Notes under the pieces: generated by a model
What the model was told of the DNA's origin: nothing
What the model saw: the letters and a program-made list of their open reading frames with translations, nothing else
The model's database searches: none
Shown here: positions 29,881 to 38,265 of the stretch, one piece after another
Layout: every line of letters begins with the position of its first letter
Numbering within the stretch: the first letter of the stretch is position 1
From: Limnobacter thiooxidans
Lineage (GTDB): Bacteria > Pseudomonadota > Gammaproteobacteria > Burkholderiales > Burkholderiaceae_B
Reading direction: 5' to 3'
DNA length: 64,000 bases
Assembly (NCBI RefSeq): GCF_036323495.1
Contig: NZ_AP028947.1
Location: 372,001-436,000 of the forward strand
Made by a program: the position numbers and the translations under genes

Positions 29881-29980
29881 GCCAAATGGGCTTTACCCTA
29901 AGATGAGTCAACTGAATCGGGCCGAATGGGCTTCACCCTACGATAAGTCAACTGAATCGCACCGAGGGGGCTTAAATCAG
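29881..29980 (+). repeat. 40-bp tandem repeat upstream of the methyltransferase
   Basis: 29881-29920 and 29921-29960 are near-identical 40-bp units (GCCAAATGGGCT.../GCCGAATGGGCT..., both ending CAACTGAATCG plus one base). A decayed third unit begins at 29961 (ACCGAGGGGGCTTA). The repeat ends about 60 bases before the ATG at 30041. Confidence 0.75.
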
Positions 29981-30040
29981 GCGGGTGAACTGCGGGAACG
30001 CTTTACACTGTGGGCATTGAATTCACTGCAGCAAACCAGC

Positions 30041-30907
30041 ATGCCCAAAACCAAAAAGAACCCGCTTGATTCCCTGGACTTGAAGCCTGGGCAGTCGATT
30101 GATCTGCTCAAGGCTTTGCACATTGTGACGCGCGAAGGTGGTATCAACCAAGACAGTCGAAGAAAGCTGAAGCAGGTTTACCACCTGACCCATTTCATTG
30201 AGCCTTTGATCGATGAGGTGCGCAAGACCAATGACGGAAATGTGTACCTGGTGGATCACGGTGCAGGGAAGTCGTACTTGGGCTTCATTCTGTACGACCT
30301 TTACATCAAGCAGAATCCTGAAGGGGCCGTAGTAGCAGGTGTGGAAACCCGTCAGGACTTGGTCGACAAGTCGGCACAGTTGGCGGAAAAACTGGGCTTC
30401 TCGGCAGGCATGAAATTCATCAATTTGCCTGTGGCGCAAGCCACTGAACACGCTGACTTGCCCGATGAGGTGGACATTGTGACCGCGCTGCATGCCTGTA
30501 ATACAGCCACTGACGACGCCATCTCATTCGGGCTCAAGAAAAATGCAAAGTTCATGGTCGTTGTGCCTTGTTGCCAAGCGGAAGTGGCTTCACATTTGCG
30601 GCAAAACAAATCAAGTCAGCTGGGTAAAACCAGTTTGGTGGAGATGTGGCGGCACCCGTTGCACACCCGTGAGTTTGGTAGCCAGTTGACCAATGTGCTG
30701 CGCTGTTTGCAGCTTGAAGCGCAAGGTTATCAGGTCACTGTGACGGAGTTGGTGGGGTGGGAACACTCAATGAAAAACGAGTTGATTGTTGCCAGGAAGC
30801 ACCAGAAATCAAACCCCAAAGCTGCGCAACGCTTGCGCAGCATGCTCACTGAATTGGGATTGGATGGCGAGGAAGGGCTGTTGCAGCGCTTCCATGTGCC
30901 GGCTTGA
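30041..30907 (+). CDS. SAM-dependent methyltransferase, Methyltransf_32-like
   Basis: From the ATG at 30041 the protein has 288 residues. An upstream extension to 29870 stays open but would translate the tandem repeat, and no good ribosome site precedes either start. A class I methyltransferase glycine motif (VDHGAGKSYLGF) is followed by a predicted acidic beta2 end (GVETRQDL), and the HACNTATDDAI...VVVPCCQAE segment is characteristic of the Methyltransf_32 group. The substrate is unknown. The two adjacent cysteines in PCCQ are typical of that group. The gene stands alone between the non-coding stretch and convergent ubiX. Confidence 0.75.
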   Translation: MPKTKKNPLDSLDLKPGQSIDLLKALHIVTREGGINQDSRRKLKQVYHLTHFIEPLIDEVRKTNDGNVYLVDHGAGKSYLGFILYDLYIKQNPEGAVVAGVETRQDLVDKSAQLAEKLGFSAGMKFINLPVAQATEHADLPDEVDIVTALHACNTATDDAISFGLKKNAKFMVVVPCCQAEVASHLRQNKSSQLGKTSLVEMWRHPLHTREFGSQLTNVLRCLQLEAQGYQVTVTELVGWEHSMKNELIVARKHQKSNPKAAQRLRSMLTELGLDGEEGLLQRFHVPA

Positions 30908-30979
30908 TCGATCGCGCACTGCGGATCAAGTCATAGTGGAAAGCAGGCGAGTGAAGGGTGGGTGCTTACCTGGCGCGTT

Positions 30980-31576
30980 TCAACTGCCCAAGCCCTGCCA
31001 CTCGTTGCGTTTTACATTCGGCAATCCCAAAAGCTGAAGGGCGTGTTGGGCAGTGTCGGTGACCATGGCGTCAATACTTTCAGGCCGCTGGTAAAGGGCG
31101 GGAACTGGGGGCATAACAATGCCTCCCATTTCAGTCACGCTGACCATGTTTCGCAGATGGGCCAAGTTCAGCGGGGTTTCGCGCGGCATGATGACGAGCC
31201 TGCGTCGTTCTTTCAGTACAACGTCTGCAGCCCGGCTGATCAGGTTGTTCGACAGGCCATGCGCCACTGCGGCCAGGGTGTGCATTGAGCAAGGCGCAAT
31301 GACCATGCCCATGGACGGATAAGACCCACTGGCAATGCAGTTGCCAACCGACTTGGGCGAATGCACGACATGTGCCTTGGCCTCAATCTCAGTTTTGCTT
31401 AAATCGCTTTCACTGGCGAGGGTGAGCCAACCTGACGAAGAAATAACCAAATGAATTTCCGTGTCGCCGCGTGCGCGCAACAGGTCAAGAATTTTCAGGC
31501 CATACAAGGCGCCACTGGCGCCGGTAATGGCCACAGTGATGGATTGTTTGAAAGAGTGGGGAAGGGTGCTGCTCAA
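30980..31576 (-). CDS. ubiX: UbiX, flavin prenyltransferase
   Basis: The 198-residue protein has the UbiX signatures: TGASGALYGLKILDLLR at the N-terminus and PCSMHTLAAVAHGLSNNL and RRLVIMPRETPLN further on. UbiX makes prenylated FMN for the UbiD decarboxylase in ubiquinone synthesis. It is the last gene of the hemA-prfA-prmC-grxD-ubiX series on this strand. Confidence 0.94.
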   Translation of the reverse strand: MSSTLPHSFKQSITVAITGASGALYGLKILDLLRARGDTEIHLVISSSGWLTLASESDLSKTEIEAKAHVVHSPKSVGNCIASGSYPSMGMVIAPCSMHTLAAVAHGLSNNLISRAADVVLKERRRLVIMPRETPLNLAHLRNMVSVTEMGGIVMPPVPALYQRPESIDAMVTDTAQHALQLLGLPNVKRNEWQGLGS

Positions 31577-31634
31577 GATTGGATGCCTGAATGTGGCCGC
31601 CGCGAGCTGGAAGCTGCTGCGGCCGGTTTCATGT

Positions 31635-31967
31635 TTATTCGGACTTCGAGGAGGCGTTCGCCGTGGCGATCAATGCCTGCAATTCGCCGCTTTGATACAT
31701 CTCTGTCATGATGTCGCAGCCGCCCAAAAACTCGCCGTTGACATACAACTGCGGAATGGTTGGCCAGTTTGCATATTCCTTGATGCCCTGACGAATTTCC
31801 GGATCATCCAGCACGTTAACGGTGACGACTTTTTCCGCTTCACAGGCCTTTAGAATTTGAATGGCGCGGCCAGAAAAACCGCACATAGGGAACTGGGCTG
31901 TTCCTTTCATGAACAGAACCACGGGGTGGCTGGTAACGGTTTCATGAATTGAATCGCGAGCGCTCAT
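31635..31967 (-). CDS. grxD: Monothiol glutaredoxin, Grx4 family
   Basis: The 110-residue protein has the CGFS active site at residues 29-32 and the conserved TVNVLDDPEIRQGIKEYANWPTIPQLYVNGEF region. CGFS glutaredoxins carry and transfer [2Fe-2S] clusters, commonly with BolA-type partners such as the one at 12930-13172. Confidence 0.95.
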   Translation of the reverse strand: MSARDSIHETVTSHPVVLFMKGTAQFPMCGFSGRAIQILKACEAEKVVTVNVLDDPEIRQGIKEYANWPTIPQLYVNGEFLGGCDIMTEMYQSGELQALIATANASSKSE

Positions 31968-32070
31968 AAAAAATTCCTTTCAATGGGATGAATTGCTACA
32001 ACCCTGTAGTGTACTGGATGTGGGTACAAAACGCTCGTTTTCAATGCCTTGCGAGTGAATGCGCGCGGAT

Positions 32071-32934
32071 TTAAGCCCTTGCGAACACGAAGCGCGGGGT
32101 GCCGGCCAGGTCGGGCAGACCTTGTACCTGGGTGTAGGGCGGTTGGGAAAAAATGGCAAGGACTGCTTCTTGCTGGTTGTAGCCGTGCTCCACCAACACG
32201 CCCCCACCGGCCCGAAGCAGGGTGGGGCTTTGGCGGGCAATTTCCCGGTAGAAATGCAGACCGTCTCCGCCGTCCGTCAGCGCTATTGCGGGCTCAAAGC
32301 GCAGGTCGCCTTGGGCAAGGTGCTTGTCGCCCTGTTCAATGTAGGGCGGGTTGCTGCAAATCAGGTCAAAAGCCAGGGCAGGGGTTTGATTCAGCAGGCC
32401 CGAGAACAAGTCGGATTGAATAAACCGCACGTTCTTGGCACCCAGTTCGTTGGCATTGAATTGGGCAACCCACAGTGCGTCCACTGAAATGTCAGTGGCG
32501 GTGACTTCAAGAATCGGATTTTCGAGGGCGAGAGAAATGGCGATGGCACCACTTCCACAGCCAATGTCGAGAACGCGCGTCAGCAGGTTTTCGGTCGATT
32601 TGCTTTGGAGAAATCCAAGTGCGTGTTCGACCAGTTCCTCGGTTTCAGGGCGTGGAATCAACACGCGTGGGTCGACAAAAAAAGACCGGGAATAAAATTC
32701 CTTGTGTTCAACCAGGTAGGCAATGGGATGGCCTTGCTGGCGTTTGCTGGCTAGCGTTTTGAACGCGGTAATCTGGTCAGGGGGCAAGGGCTGTTCGCCC
32801 TTGGTGAGCAATCCAACCCGGTCCAGCCCGGTTACGCAGCCCATCAGAATGCGCAGCTCATTCAATGGCAAGCCAGTTTCTGCGCGTGTTTGTCGAAGCG
32901 CCGATTCGAGGGTGGATTGAGGTGGCGTACTCAT
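32071..32934 (-). CDS. prmC: PrmC, release-factor glutamine methyltransferase
   Basis: The 287-residue methyltransferase has the SAM motif [15 protein letters not shown] and the catalytic NPPY ([13 protein letters not shown]). It methylates the Gln of the GGQ motif in release factors. Its ATG overlaps the prfA stop (ATGA), so enzyme and substrate are translationally coupled. Confidence 0.95.
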   Translation of the reverse strand: MSTPPQSTLESALRQTRAETGLPLNELRILMGCVTGLDRVGLLTKGEQPLPPDQITAFKTLASKRQQGHPIAYLVEHKEFYSRSFFVDPRVLIPRPETEELVEHALGFLQSKSTENLLTRVLDIGCGSGAIAISLALENPILEVTATDISVDALWVAQFNANELGAKNVRFIQSDLFSGLLNQTPALAFDLICSNPPYIEQGDKHLAQGDLRFEPAIALTDGGDGLHFYREIARQSPTLLRAGGGVLVEHGYNQQEAVLAIFSQPPYTQVQGLPDLAGTPRFVFARA

Positions 32935-34013
32935 TCTTTGGCGGTGATTTCGGCCAGCAGTTCTGCTTCGTGGAAAGCGGTGAGGCCGTTCATCAGGTCA
33001 GTTAAATCGCCATCCATGATGTAGTCGAGCTTGTACAGGGTCAAGTTGATTCTGTGGTCGGTCATGCGCCCCTGGGGAAAGTTGTAGGTGCGAATGCGCT
33101 CGGATCGATCGCCAGAGCCCACAAGGCTGCGCCGTTCAGAGGCTTCAGCAGCCTGCCGTTCCCGGTCAATTTTGTCCTGAAGGCGCACATTCAGCACTTT
33201 CATGGCCTTGGCTTTGTTCTTGTGCTGGCTGCGTTCGTCCTGACATTCCACCACCAGGCCGGTGGGCAGGTGGGTAATGCGCACGGCAGAATCGGTTTTG
33301 TTGATGTGTTGGCCACCCGCACCGCTGGCGCGGTAGGTGTCGATGCGCAGGTCCGCCGGGTTGATTTCAATGACTTCAGCCTCGTCGGGTTCAGCCATGA
33401 CCGCGACTGTGCATGCCGAAGTGTGGATGCGCCCCTGGCTTTCGGTGGCCGGCACGCGTTGTACGCGGTGTCCGCCGGACTCGAACTTAAGGTGCTTGTA
33501 CACGTTGTCCCCGGCCAGTCGAACAATCACTTCCTTGTAACCACCCAGCTCGGAATCGCTTGCGCTCATGATCTCGATTTGCCAGCCCTGTCGTTCTGCA
33601 AACCGGGTGTACATGCGAAACAGGTCGCCCGCAAACAGGGCTGATTCATCGCCACCCGTGCCCGCGCGAATTTCGAGCATGGCATTGCGGTGGTCGTTGG
33701 GGTCTTTAGGCAACAGCAGGCGTTGAAGGTCCGCTTCCAGTTGAGCGAGTTTGGCTTCGTTCTGGGCAATTTCTTCGCGTGCCATGTCGCGCATATCGGG
33801 GTCGGCGAGCCATTCGCGTGCGGTGTTCAGGTCGGCTTCAATGCTTTGATATTCGGCAAACCGTTCGGTGGCTGGCAACAGCTCGGATCGTTCACGCGTG
33901 ATGGCCTTGAACTGTGCCATGTCATTGGCGGCGTTCTGCGATGATAGAAACTCTTCAAGGTCGGCGAGGCGCTCGGAGAGTCGAGTCAACCGGTTCCGCA
34001 TGCTGTCATTCAT
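32931..34013 (-). CDS. prfA: Peptide chain release factor 1
   Basis: The 360-residue RF1 has the GGQ motif ([17 protein letters not shown]) and a PxT-type codon-recognition region ([15 protein letters not shown]), which fits RF1 and not RF2. Full length. It begins one base after the hemA stop. Confidence 0.97.
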   Translation of the reverse strand: MNDSMRNRLTRLSERLADLEEFLSSQNAANDMAQFKAITRERSELLPATERFAEYQSIEADLNTAREWLADPDMRDMAREEIAQNEAKLAQLEADLQRLLLPKDPNDHRNAMLEIRAGTGGDESALFAGDLFRMYTRFAERQGWQIEIMSASDSELGGYKEVIVRLAGDNVYKHLKFESGGHRVQRVPATESQGRIHTSACTVAVMAEPDEAEVIEINPADLRIDTYRASGAGGQHINKTDSAVRITHLPTGLVVECQDERSQHKNKAKAMKVLNVRLQDKIDRERQAAEASERRSLVGSGDRSERIRTYNFPQGRMTDHRINLTLYKLDYIMDGDLTDLMNGLTAFHEAELLAEITAKE

Positions 34014-35282
34014 CTATTTGTCGGTGTTTTTGATGTTGAAAAGTTGGGGCAGCCACTTGGTCAGGGCTTCCCGCTCGGCCGGTGTGGCTTGGTGCAGGGC
34101 CTGCATGGGGCCATGCATGAATTTGGCACTCATGCGGTGGGCCATCAGCTGCAGTACGTCGTCAGGGGGGGTGCCTTTGGCCAGTTGTTTGCGGGCGTGC
34201 TCTAGCTCAAGCTGGGCAATGTCGTCTGCTTTTTGGTGAATTTCCTGAATGGTGGGCACAAGGGACCGTTCACTCATCCAGCGCATGAAGCCCTGAACTT
34301 GCGATTCGATGATGACTTCCGCTTGCTCGACTGCGGCTGCGCGTTGTTCGCGTCCTTCCTGAACGATCTGGCTAAGGTCGTCGACCGAATACAAAAATAC
34401 GTCATCCAGCTTGCTGACCTGGGTTTCGATGTCGCGGGGCACTGCCAGGTCGAGCATGAAAATAGGTTCATGCTTGCGTTTTTTGCAGGCGGCTTCGACC
34501 ATGCCCAGGCCGATGATCGGCAGGGTGCTGGCGGTGCAGGAAATCACGATGTCTGATTTTGCAAGTTGTTCTGGCACTTGGGCCAGGCCGATGACCGAGG
34601 CTCCGTGGGCATTGGCCAGTTGCTGTGCACGTTCTGCGCTACGGTTGGCAATGGTGATGCTTTTCGGGTTTTGCGCTGCAAAGTGGGTGGTACACAGTTG
34701 AATCATTTCACCAGCGCCCACGAACAGCACGTGGCGTTTGCTGAGGTCACCAAAAATTCGGCTGGCCAGTTTCACAGCTGCGGAAGCCATGGACACCGAG
34801 TGTGCACCAATTTCAGTGTGTGATCGAACCTCTTTGGCCACGGAGAAAGTGCGCTGGAACAGTTGGTGCAACATTTGCCCCAAGGTGCCTGCCTCTTCTG
34901 CCGTGCGGGCGGCCTGTTTCATCTGACCCAGAATTTGGGCTTCACCAAGCACCATGGAGTCCAGCCCGCTGGCCACGCGAAATGCATGGCGGACTACTTC
35001 CTGTTGGGGAAGAATGTAAAGGTGGGGGCTTAATTCGTGGCTGGGAATGTTCCGGTTGTTGGCCAGCCATTCGAGCAATTCAAGTTTGAGTTGTTCGATG
35101 TTGCTGCTGGCGCAATACACTTCAGTGCGGTTGCAGGTGGACAGAATGGCGGCTTCAGGTGCCTGTACGCGCTGAGCCAGGGCGCGCAATGCTTCTTGCA
35201 ATTGTTCAGCCGGAAACGCCAAGCGCTCGCGCAAGGCGAGCGGTGCGGATTGGTAATTCAGGCCGACTGCAAAAAGCTCCAT
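34014..35282 (-). CDS. hemA: Glutamyl-tRNA reductase
   Basis: The 422-residue enzyme reduces glutamyl-tRNA to glutamate-1-semialdehyde for haem synthesis. The catalytic cysteine is in LSTCNRTEVYC and the conserved HAFRVASGLDSMVLGEAQILGQ segment follows. The NADPH domain (FVGAGEMIQL) and C-terminal dimerisation helices are complete. Confidence 0.97.
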   Translation of the reverse strand: MELFAVGLNYQSAPLALRERLAFPAEQLQEALRALAQRVQAPEAAILSTCNRTEVYCASSNIEQLKLELLEWLANNRNIPSHELSPHLYILPQQEVVRHAFRVASGLDSMVLGEAQILGQMKQAARTAEEAGTLGQMLHQLFQRTFSVAKEVRSHTEIGAHSVSMASAAVKLASRIFGDLSKRHVLFVGAGEMIQLCTTHFAAQNPKSITIANRSAERAQQLANAHGASVIGLAQVPEQLAKSDIVISCTASTLPIIGLGMVEAACKKRKHEPIFMLDLAVPRDIETQVSKLDDVFLYSVDDLSQIVQEGREQRAAAVEQAEVIIESQVQGFMRWMSERSLVPTIQEIHQKADDIAQLELEHARKQLAKGTPPDDVLQLMAHRMSAKFMHGPMQALHQATPAEREALTKWLPQLFNIKNTDK

Positions 35283-35308
35283 GATACCTACTGGGCGGAA
35301 AACCCTTC

Positions 35309-35314
35309 ATTATA
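35309..35314 (-). promoter_or_regulatory. hemA: Candidate -10 element for the hemA operon
   Basis: On the minus strand TATAAT (35314 to 35309) lies 26 bases upstream of the hemA start. No consensus -35 is seen at the expected spacing. Confidence 0.45.
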
Positions 35315-35336
35315 ACGCGCGAAGTCGCTAGGGCTC

Positions 35337-36080
35337 TTAGCTGTTTTCAGCGAGCTGGCGTTTGATTTTTGCAAGGCTTGGGGACTTGCCTTCGTGGTCC
35401 ACCTGCTCCAGTTTGTAGCCGAAGCCGTAAACGGGGGTTAGGCGAAAGCCCTGTTCCGGGCGCAGGCCGAGCTTGGATCGAACGCGGGAGATGTGAGTAT
35501 CCATGGTTCGCGAGGGCAGGTCGGTGTCTCTTCCCCACACGGCCTCCTGAATGTGTGAACGCGACAGGGGCTTGCCCAGGTTGCGAAACAGCAGCAGCGC
35601 GAGGTCAAATTCCTTCTGGGTCAACACCACACGCTTCCCGTGGCGCACCACGGTTGAAAACTTGGGGTGAAACTCGAGTTCTGCAATTTCAAACACTTCC
35701 GGAGCGGTGAGTTCAGGGTAGGCCCGACGTAGCAGGGCATTGACACGCGCGACCAGTTCGCCACGGCGGATTGGTTTGATCATGTAGTCGTCGGCACCGG
35801 CGTTCAAAGCCTCCACGATGTTTTCTTCGTCAGTTTTGGAGGTGATGAACAGCACAGGCACTTTGATGTGCAGGGTTTCACGGATCCAGTTCATGACCTT
35901 GGGGCCTGAACTGTCGGGAAGTATCCAGTCGAGCAGTACCAGGTCGAAGCTGTCCCGGTACAGGGCGGTTTGAAAGCCCTTGAATGTGGGAAAACAATGA
36001 CATTTGTGATTCACGGATTCTAGCACCCAGCGCAACATCTCGCTTTGTGTCAGGTCATCTTCAAGAATGGCGATACGCAT
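35337..36080 (-). CDS. OmpR/PhoB-family response regulator (orphan)
   Basis: The 247-residue regulator has a receiver domain with the acidic pair EDD (8-10), phospho-acceptor Asp51 (LVLLDWILP) and the conserved Lys near 103 (YMIKPIRRG), then a winged-helix DNA-binding domain (PLSRSHIQEAVWG...SRTMDTHISRVRSKL). No histidine kinase gene is adjacent, so the partner is unknown. It reads toward hemA. A 131-bp gap separates it from the TetR gene upstream. Confidence 0.92.
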   Translation of the reverse strand: MRIAILEDDLTQSEMLRWVLESVNHKCHCFPTFKGFQTALYRDSFDLVLLDWILPDSSGPKVMNWIRETLHIKVPVLFITSKTDEENIVEALNAGADDYMIKPIRRGELVARVNALLRRAYPELTAPEVFEIAELEFHPKFSTVVRHGKRVVLTQKEFDLALLLFRNLGKPLSRSHIQEAVWGRDTDLPSRTMDTHISRVRSKLGLRPEQGFRLTPVYGFGYKLEQVDHEGKSPSLAKIKRQLAENS

Positions 36081-36211
36081 GGGTGTGGTTCCTGCAAGGG
36101 AATGTTAAGTACCACAATGTTAATTTGTGTGTTGATAGTGTAATCGTTTAAACAGCGTATGAAACCAGATGTTGCTTTTTTGTTAAATCGCAGTGTGTCG
36201 CGAAGTATCAA

Positions 36212-36853
36212 TCAAGGTGCTGGGGTGCTGTCCTGTTCGAGCTTCATGGCGTGGGTGGCGTGGGCGCCTGCAAAAATGACAGAGACGATCCGCAGGGCCT
36301 TGTCATAAATCGCAGAGCGTTCCTGCGGCTTCTCGACATATTCAACGGCCATGAAGAGTACGTTCTGGGCCAGTACTTCCAGCACTTCGATCATTTCTTC
36401 GTGGGGTAGCCCTGGCAAAAGGGCGGCAATGCGGTTGTCGCTGCAAATGTCTTCGCTAATGGCTCGAATGGTTTTTTTCAAACCGTTTCGCATCCGCTCA
36501 AGTGGACCAAAGGCCTCGGAGGCACCCACTACCACTGGTTTCGGGTTTTCTGCAGCCCAGTCGAAAAAGCGTTTGACCAACATGGGCCGAATGTCGAGAT
36601 CTGCTTCCTTGGCGGTGCTCATGCGGACTTCGGTGAAGGCTTCGATGACGGCCTTTTCAACTTCCAGAATAACAGCGGTGCCCAGGTCGGCCAGGTCTTC
36701 AAAATGGCGATAGAACGCAGGTGCTGACAGGCTGGCCTCGCGGGTGATTTCGCGAATGCCCAGGCTGGAGAAACTTCGCCGTTGGTAGCTCAGGTTCAGT
36801 GCAGCGTCAATTAGCCGGGTGCGGCCATGAATGGTGGAGGCGGTGGAGGTCAT
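36212..36853 (-). CDS. TetR/AcrR-family regulator divergent from the hydroxylase operon
   Basis: The 213-residue protein has an N-terminal TetR helix-turn-helix (LGIREITREASLSAPAFYRHF) and a variable ligand domain, with some resemblance to FabR-like regulators. It is divergent from the AlkB/XylM-like gene, and an inverted repeat overlaps that gene's candidate promoter, so it likely represses it. A TATAAT lies only ten bases before its own ATG, so its mRNA may be nearly leaderless. Confidence 0.88.
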   Translation of the reverse strand: MTSTASTIHGRTRLIDAALNLSYQRRSFSSLGIREITREASLSAPAFYRHFEDLADLGTAVILEVEKAVIEAFTEVRMSTAKEADLDIRPMLVKRFFDWAAENPKPVVVGASEAFGPLERMRNGLKKTIRAISEDICSDNRIAALLPGLPHEEMIEVLEVLAQNVLFMAVEYVEKPQERSAIYDKALRIVSVIFAGAHATHAMKLEQDSTPAP

Positions 36854-36862
36854 ACGGCTTTG

Positions 36863-36868
36863 ATTATA
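36863..36868 (-). promoter_or_regulatory. Candidate -10 element for the TetR gene
   Basis: TATAAT on the minus strand (36868 to 36863) ends ten bases before the ATG of the TetR gene. The spacing would put the transcription start within a few bases of the start codon. No clear -35 is seen. Confidence 0.4.
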
Positions 36869-36936
36869 ACGAAAACCCGAGCGCCTGTTTTAAATCCTTG
36901 TTTTAGAAGTTTTAATCAATTTGGCGTCTGTGGCTA

Positions 36937-36965
36937 TTGACGAGTATGTTTACAGTCGTTAACAT
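36937..36965 (+). promoter_or_regulatory. Candidate promoter with overlapping operator for the hydroxylase operon
   Basis: TTGACG (36937-36942) and TAACAT (36960-36965) are separated by 17 bases. An inverted repeat, ATGTTTAC-AGTC-GTTAACAT (36946-36965, one mismatch in eight pairs), covers the spacer and the -10. That is the position expected for a repressor site, and the likely repressor is the adjacent TetR protein. It is 69 bases upstream of the hydroxylase ATG. Confidence 0.5.
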
Positions 36966-37033
36966 GAATTCAGTCAAAATATGACCATGCCTAAGCCAAA
37001 TAAAAAAAGGGCACCACCAGTAAGGAGACTCTT

Positions 37034-38236
37034 ATGCAGCACTATTTGAAATTCACCACCTTTCCATTGATTGCCCTGGCTGTGATGCATGCCATGATGC
37101 AAGGCGGTGCCTGGATGTACACCGGCATCGCCGCACTGGTGTTCGTTGTCGCTTTGGGCGACATCCTGTTGCCGGATGACCGCAGTGAGCCGCGCATGGA
37201 AGGGGAGTTTTTTCTGAACCTGATGTTGTGGCTGACCCTGCCCATTCTGATGTGGGTCACCCTGTGTTTCACCTGGGCGGTGGCACCGGTGGACGTGCTG
37301 GGCATTGATGGTTTCATGAAAGGAGTTTTCGGTTATGACCGCTTGCAGCTTCAAGCGGATACCACTTGGTATCAATGGTTTTTTGGTGCGCTCGCTGGGG
37401 CCTTTCTGTTTGGTGCCGGTGGGACCAACGTTGGGCATGAATTGACCCACCGCACCTACAGCATGCGAGACATGATGTTAGGCCGCTGGATGTTGGCGTT
37501 CACCTGTGATGCGTCCTTCTCGATTGAGCACGTGTATGGGCACCACAAGAACCTGGGGACCCCTGCAGATCCTGCCACTGCGCAGCGCGGCGAGAACGTA
37601 TACGGCTTTGTCCTGAAAAGTACCCTGGGCGGTTACAAATCGGCCTGGAAGCTTGAAAAGCAGCGCCTGGCCAAGTTCAACCAATCGGTCTGGAATCCTG
37701 TTCATAGCCGGATGATGCGTGGCAATTTGATGAGTTTGAGCTTGTTTGCGACGTCTTTTGTCATCGGCGGTTGGGTGGGTGTTGTGATGTTCTGGATCAT
37801 GAGTGCTGGCGGTAAAACCCTGCTGGAAATCGTGAACTACATGGAACATTACGGCATTGTGCGTCGTCCTGAAGACAAGGTGGAGCCACGCCACAGCTGG
37901 AATACCAATGCGTCGGTGTCCACAGCCTTGCTGTATGCACTGACACGCCATTCACACCACCATGCCGAGGCGGACCAGGAATATTGGAACCTGCGCAGCT
38001 ATCGCCACGCACCGATGTTGCCGACCGGCTACCTGGGAACAATTTTGCTGGCTTTGGTGCCCCCGCTTTACAAGAAAGTCATGACTCCTCTGCTGAACCA
38101 TTGGGATGAAACCTTTGCCACGCCTGAAGAGAAAAAGCTGGCCATTGAGGCGAGCCTGAAAAGTGGCATGAAGGGTTTGAAATCTGCCCAGCTTGGCCAG
38201 AATGGCGGCCACAACATGAATCGTGCAGCGGCCTGA
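37034..38236 (+). CDS. AlkB/XylM-family membrane di-iron hydroxylase
   Basis: The 400-residue membrane protein has the eight-histidine di-iron signature: HELTH (135-139), EHVYGHH (165-171), NYMEHYG (268-274) and RHSHHH (305-310). Hydrophobic segments fit an integral hydroxylase. It would insert one oxygen atom into a methyl or alkyl C-H bond. The partner gene 29 bp downstream is a fused ferredoxin-reductase as in XylA, and no rubredoxin gene is present, so a xylene-monooxygenase-like system is as likely as an alkane hydroxylase; the substrate is not determined. AAGGAG lies eight bases before the ATG. Confidence 0.85.
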   Translation: MQHYLKFTTFPLIALAVMHAMMQGGAWMYTGIAALVFVVALGDILLPDDRSEPRMEGEFFLNLMLWLTLPILMWVTLCFTWAVAPVDVLGIDGFMKGVFGYDRLQLQADTTWYQWFFGALAGAFLFGAGGTNVGHELTHRTYSMRDMMLGRWMLAFTCDASFSIEHVYGHHKNLGTPADPATAQRGENVYGFVLKSTLGGYKSAWKLEKQRLAKFNQSVWNPVHSRMMRGNLMSLSLFATSFVIGGWVGVVMFWIMSAGGKTLLEIVNYMEHYGIVRRPEDKVEPRHSWNTNASVSTALLYALTRHSHHHAEADQEYWNLRSYRHAPMLPTGYLGTILLALVPPLYKKVMTPLLNHWDETFATPEEKKLAIEASLKSGMKGLKSAQLGQNGGHNMNRAAA

Positions 38237-38265
38237 GCGGCGCCAGACCCAACAAGGAGACAGAC

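Noticed and set aside
29476..29901. 141-codon plus-strand frame in the non-coding stretch
   Set aside because: No ribosome site, low-complexity Ala/Arg/Ser composition, no recognisable domain, and overlap with the foldable element.
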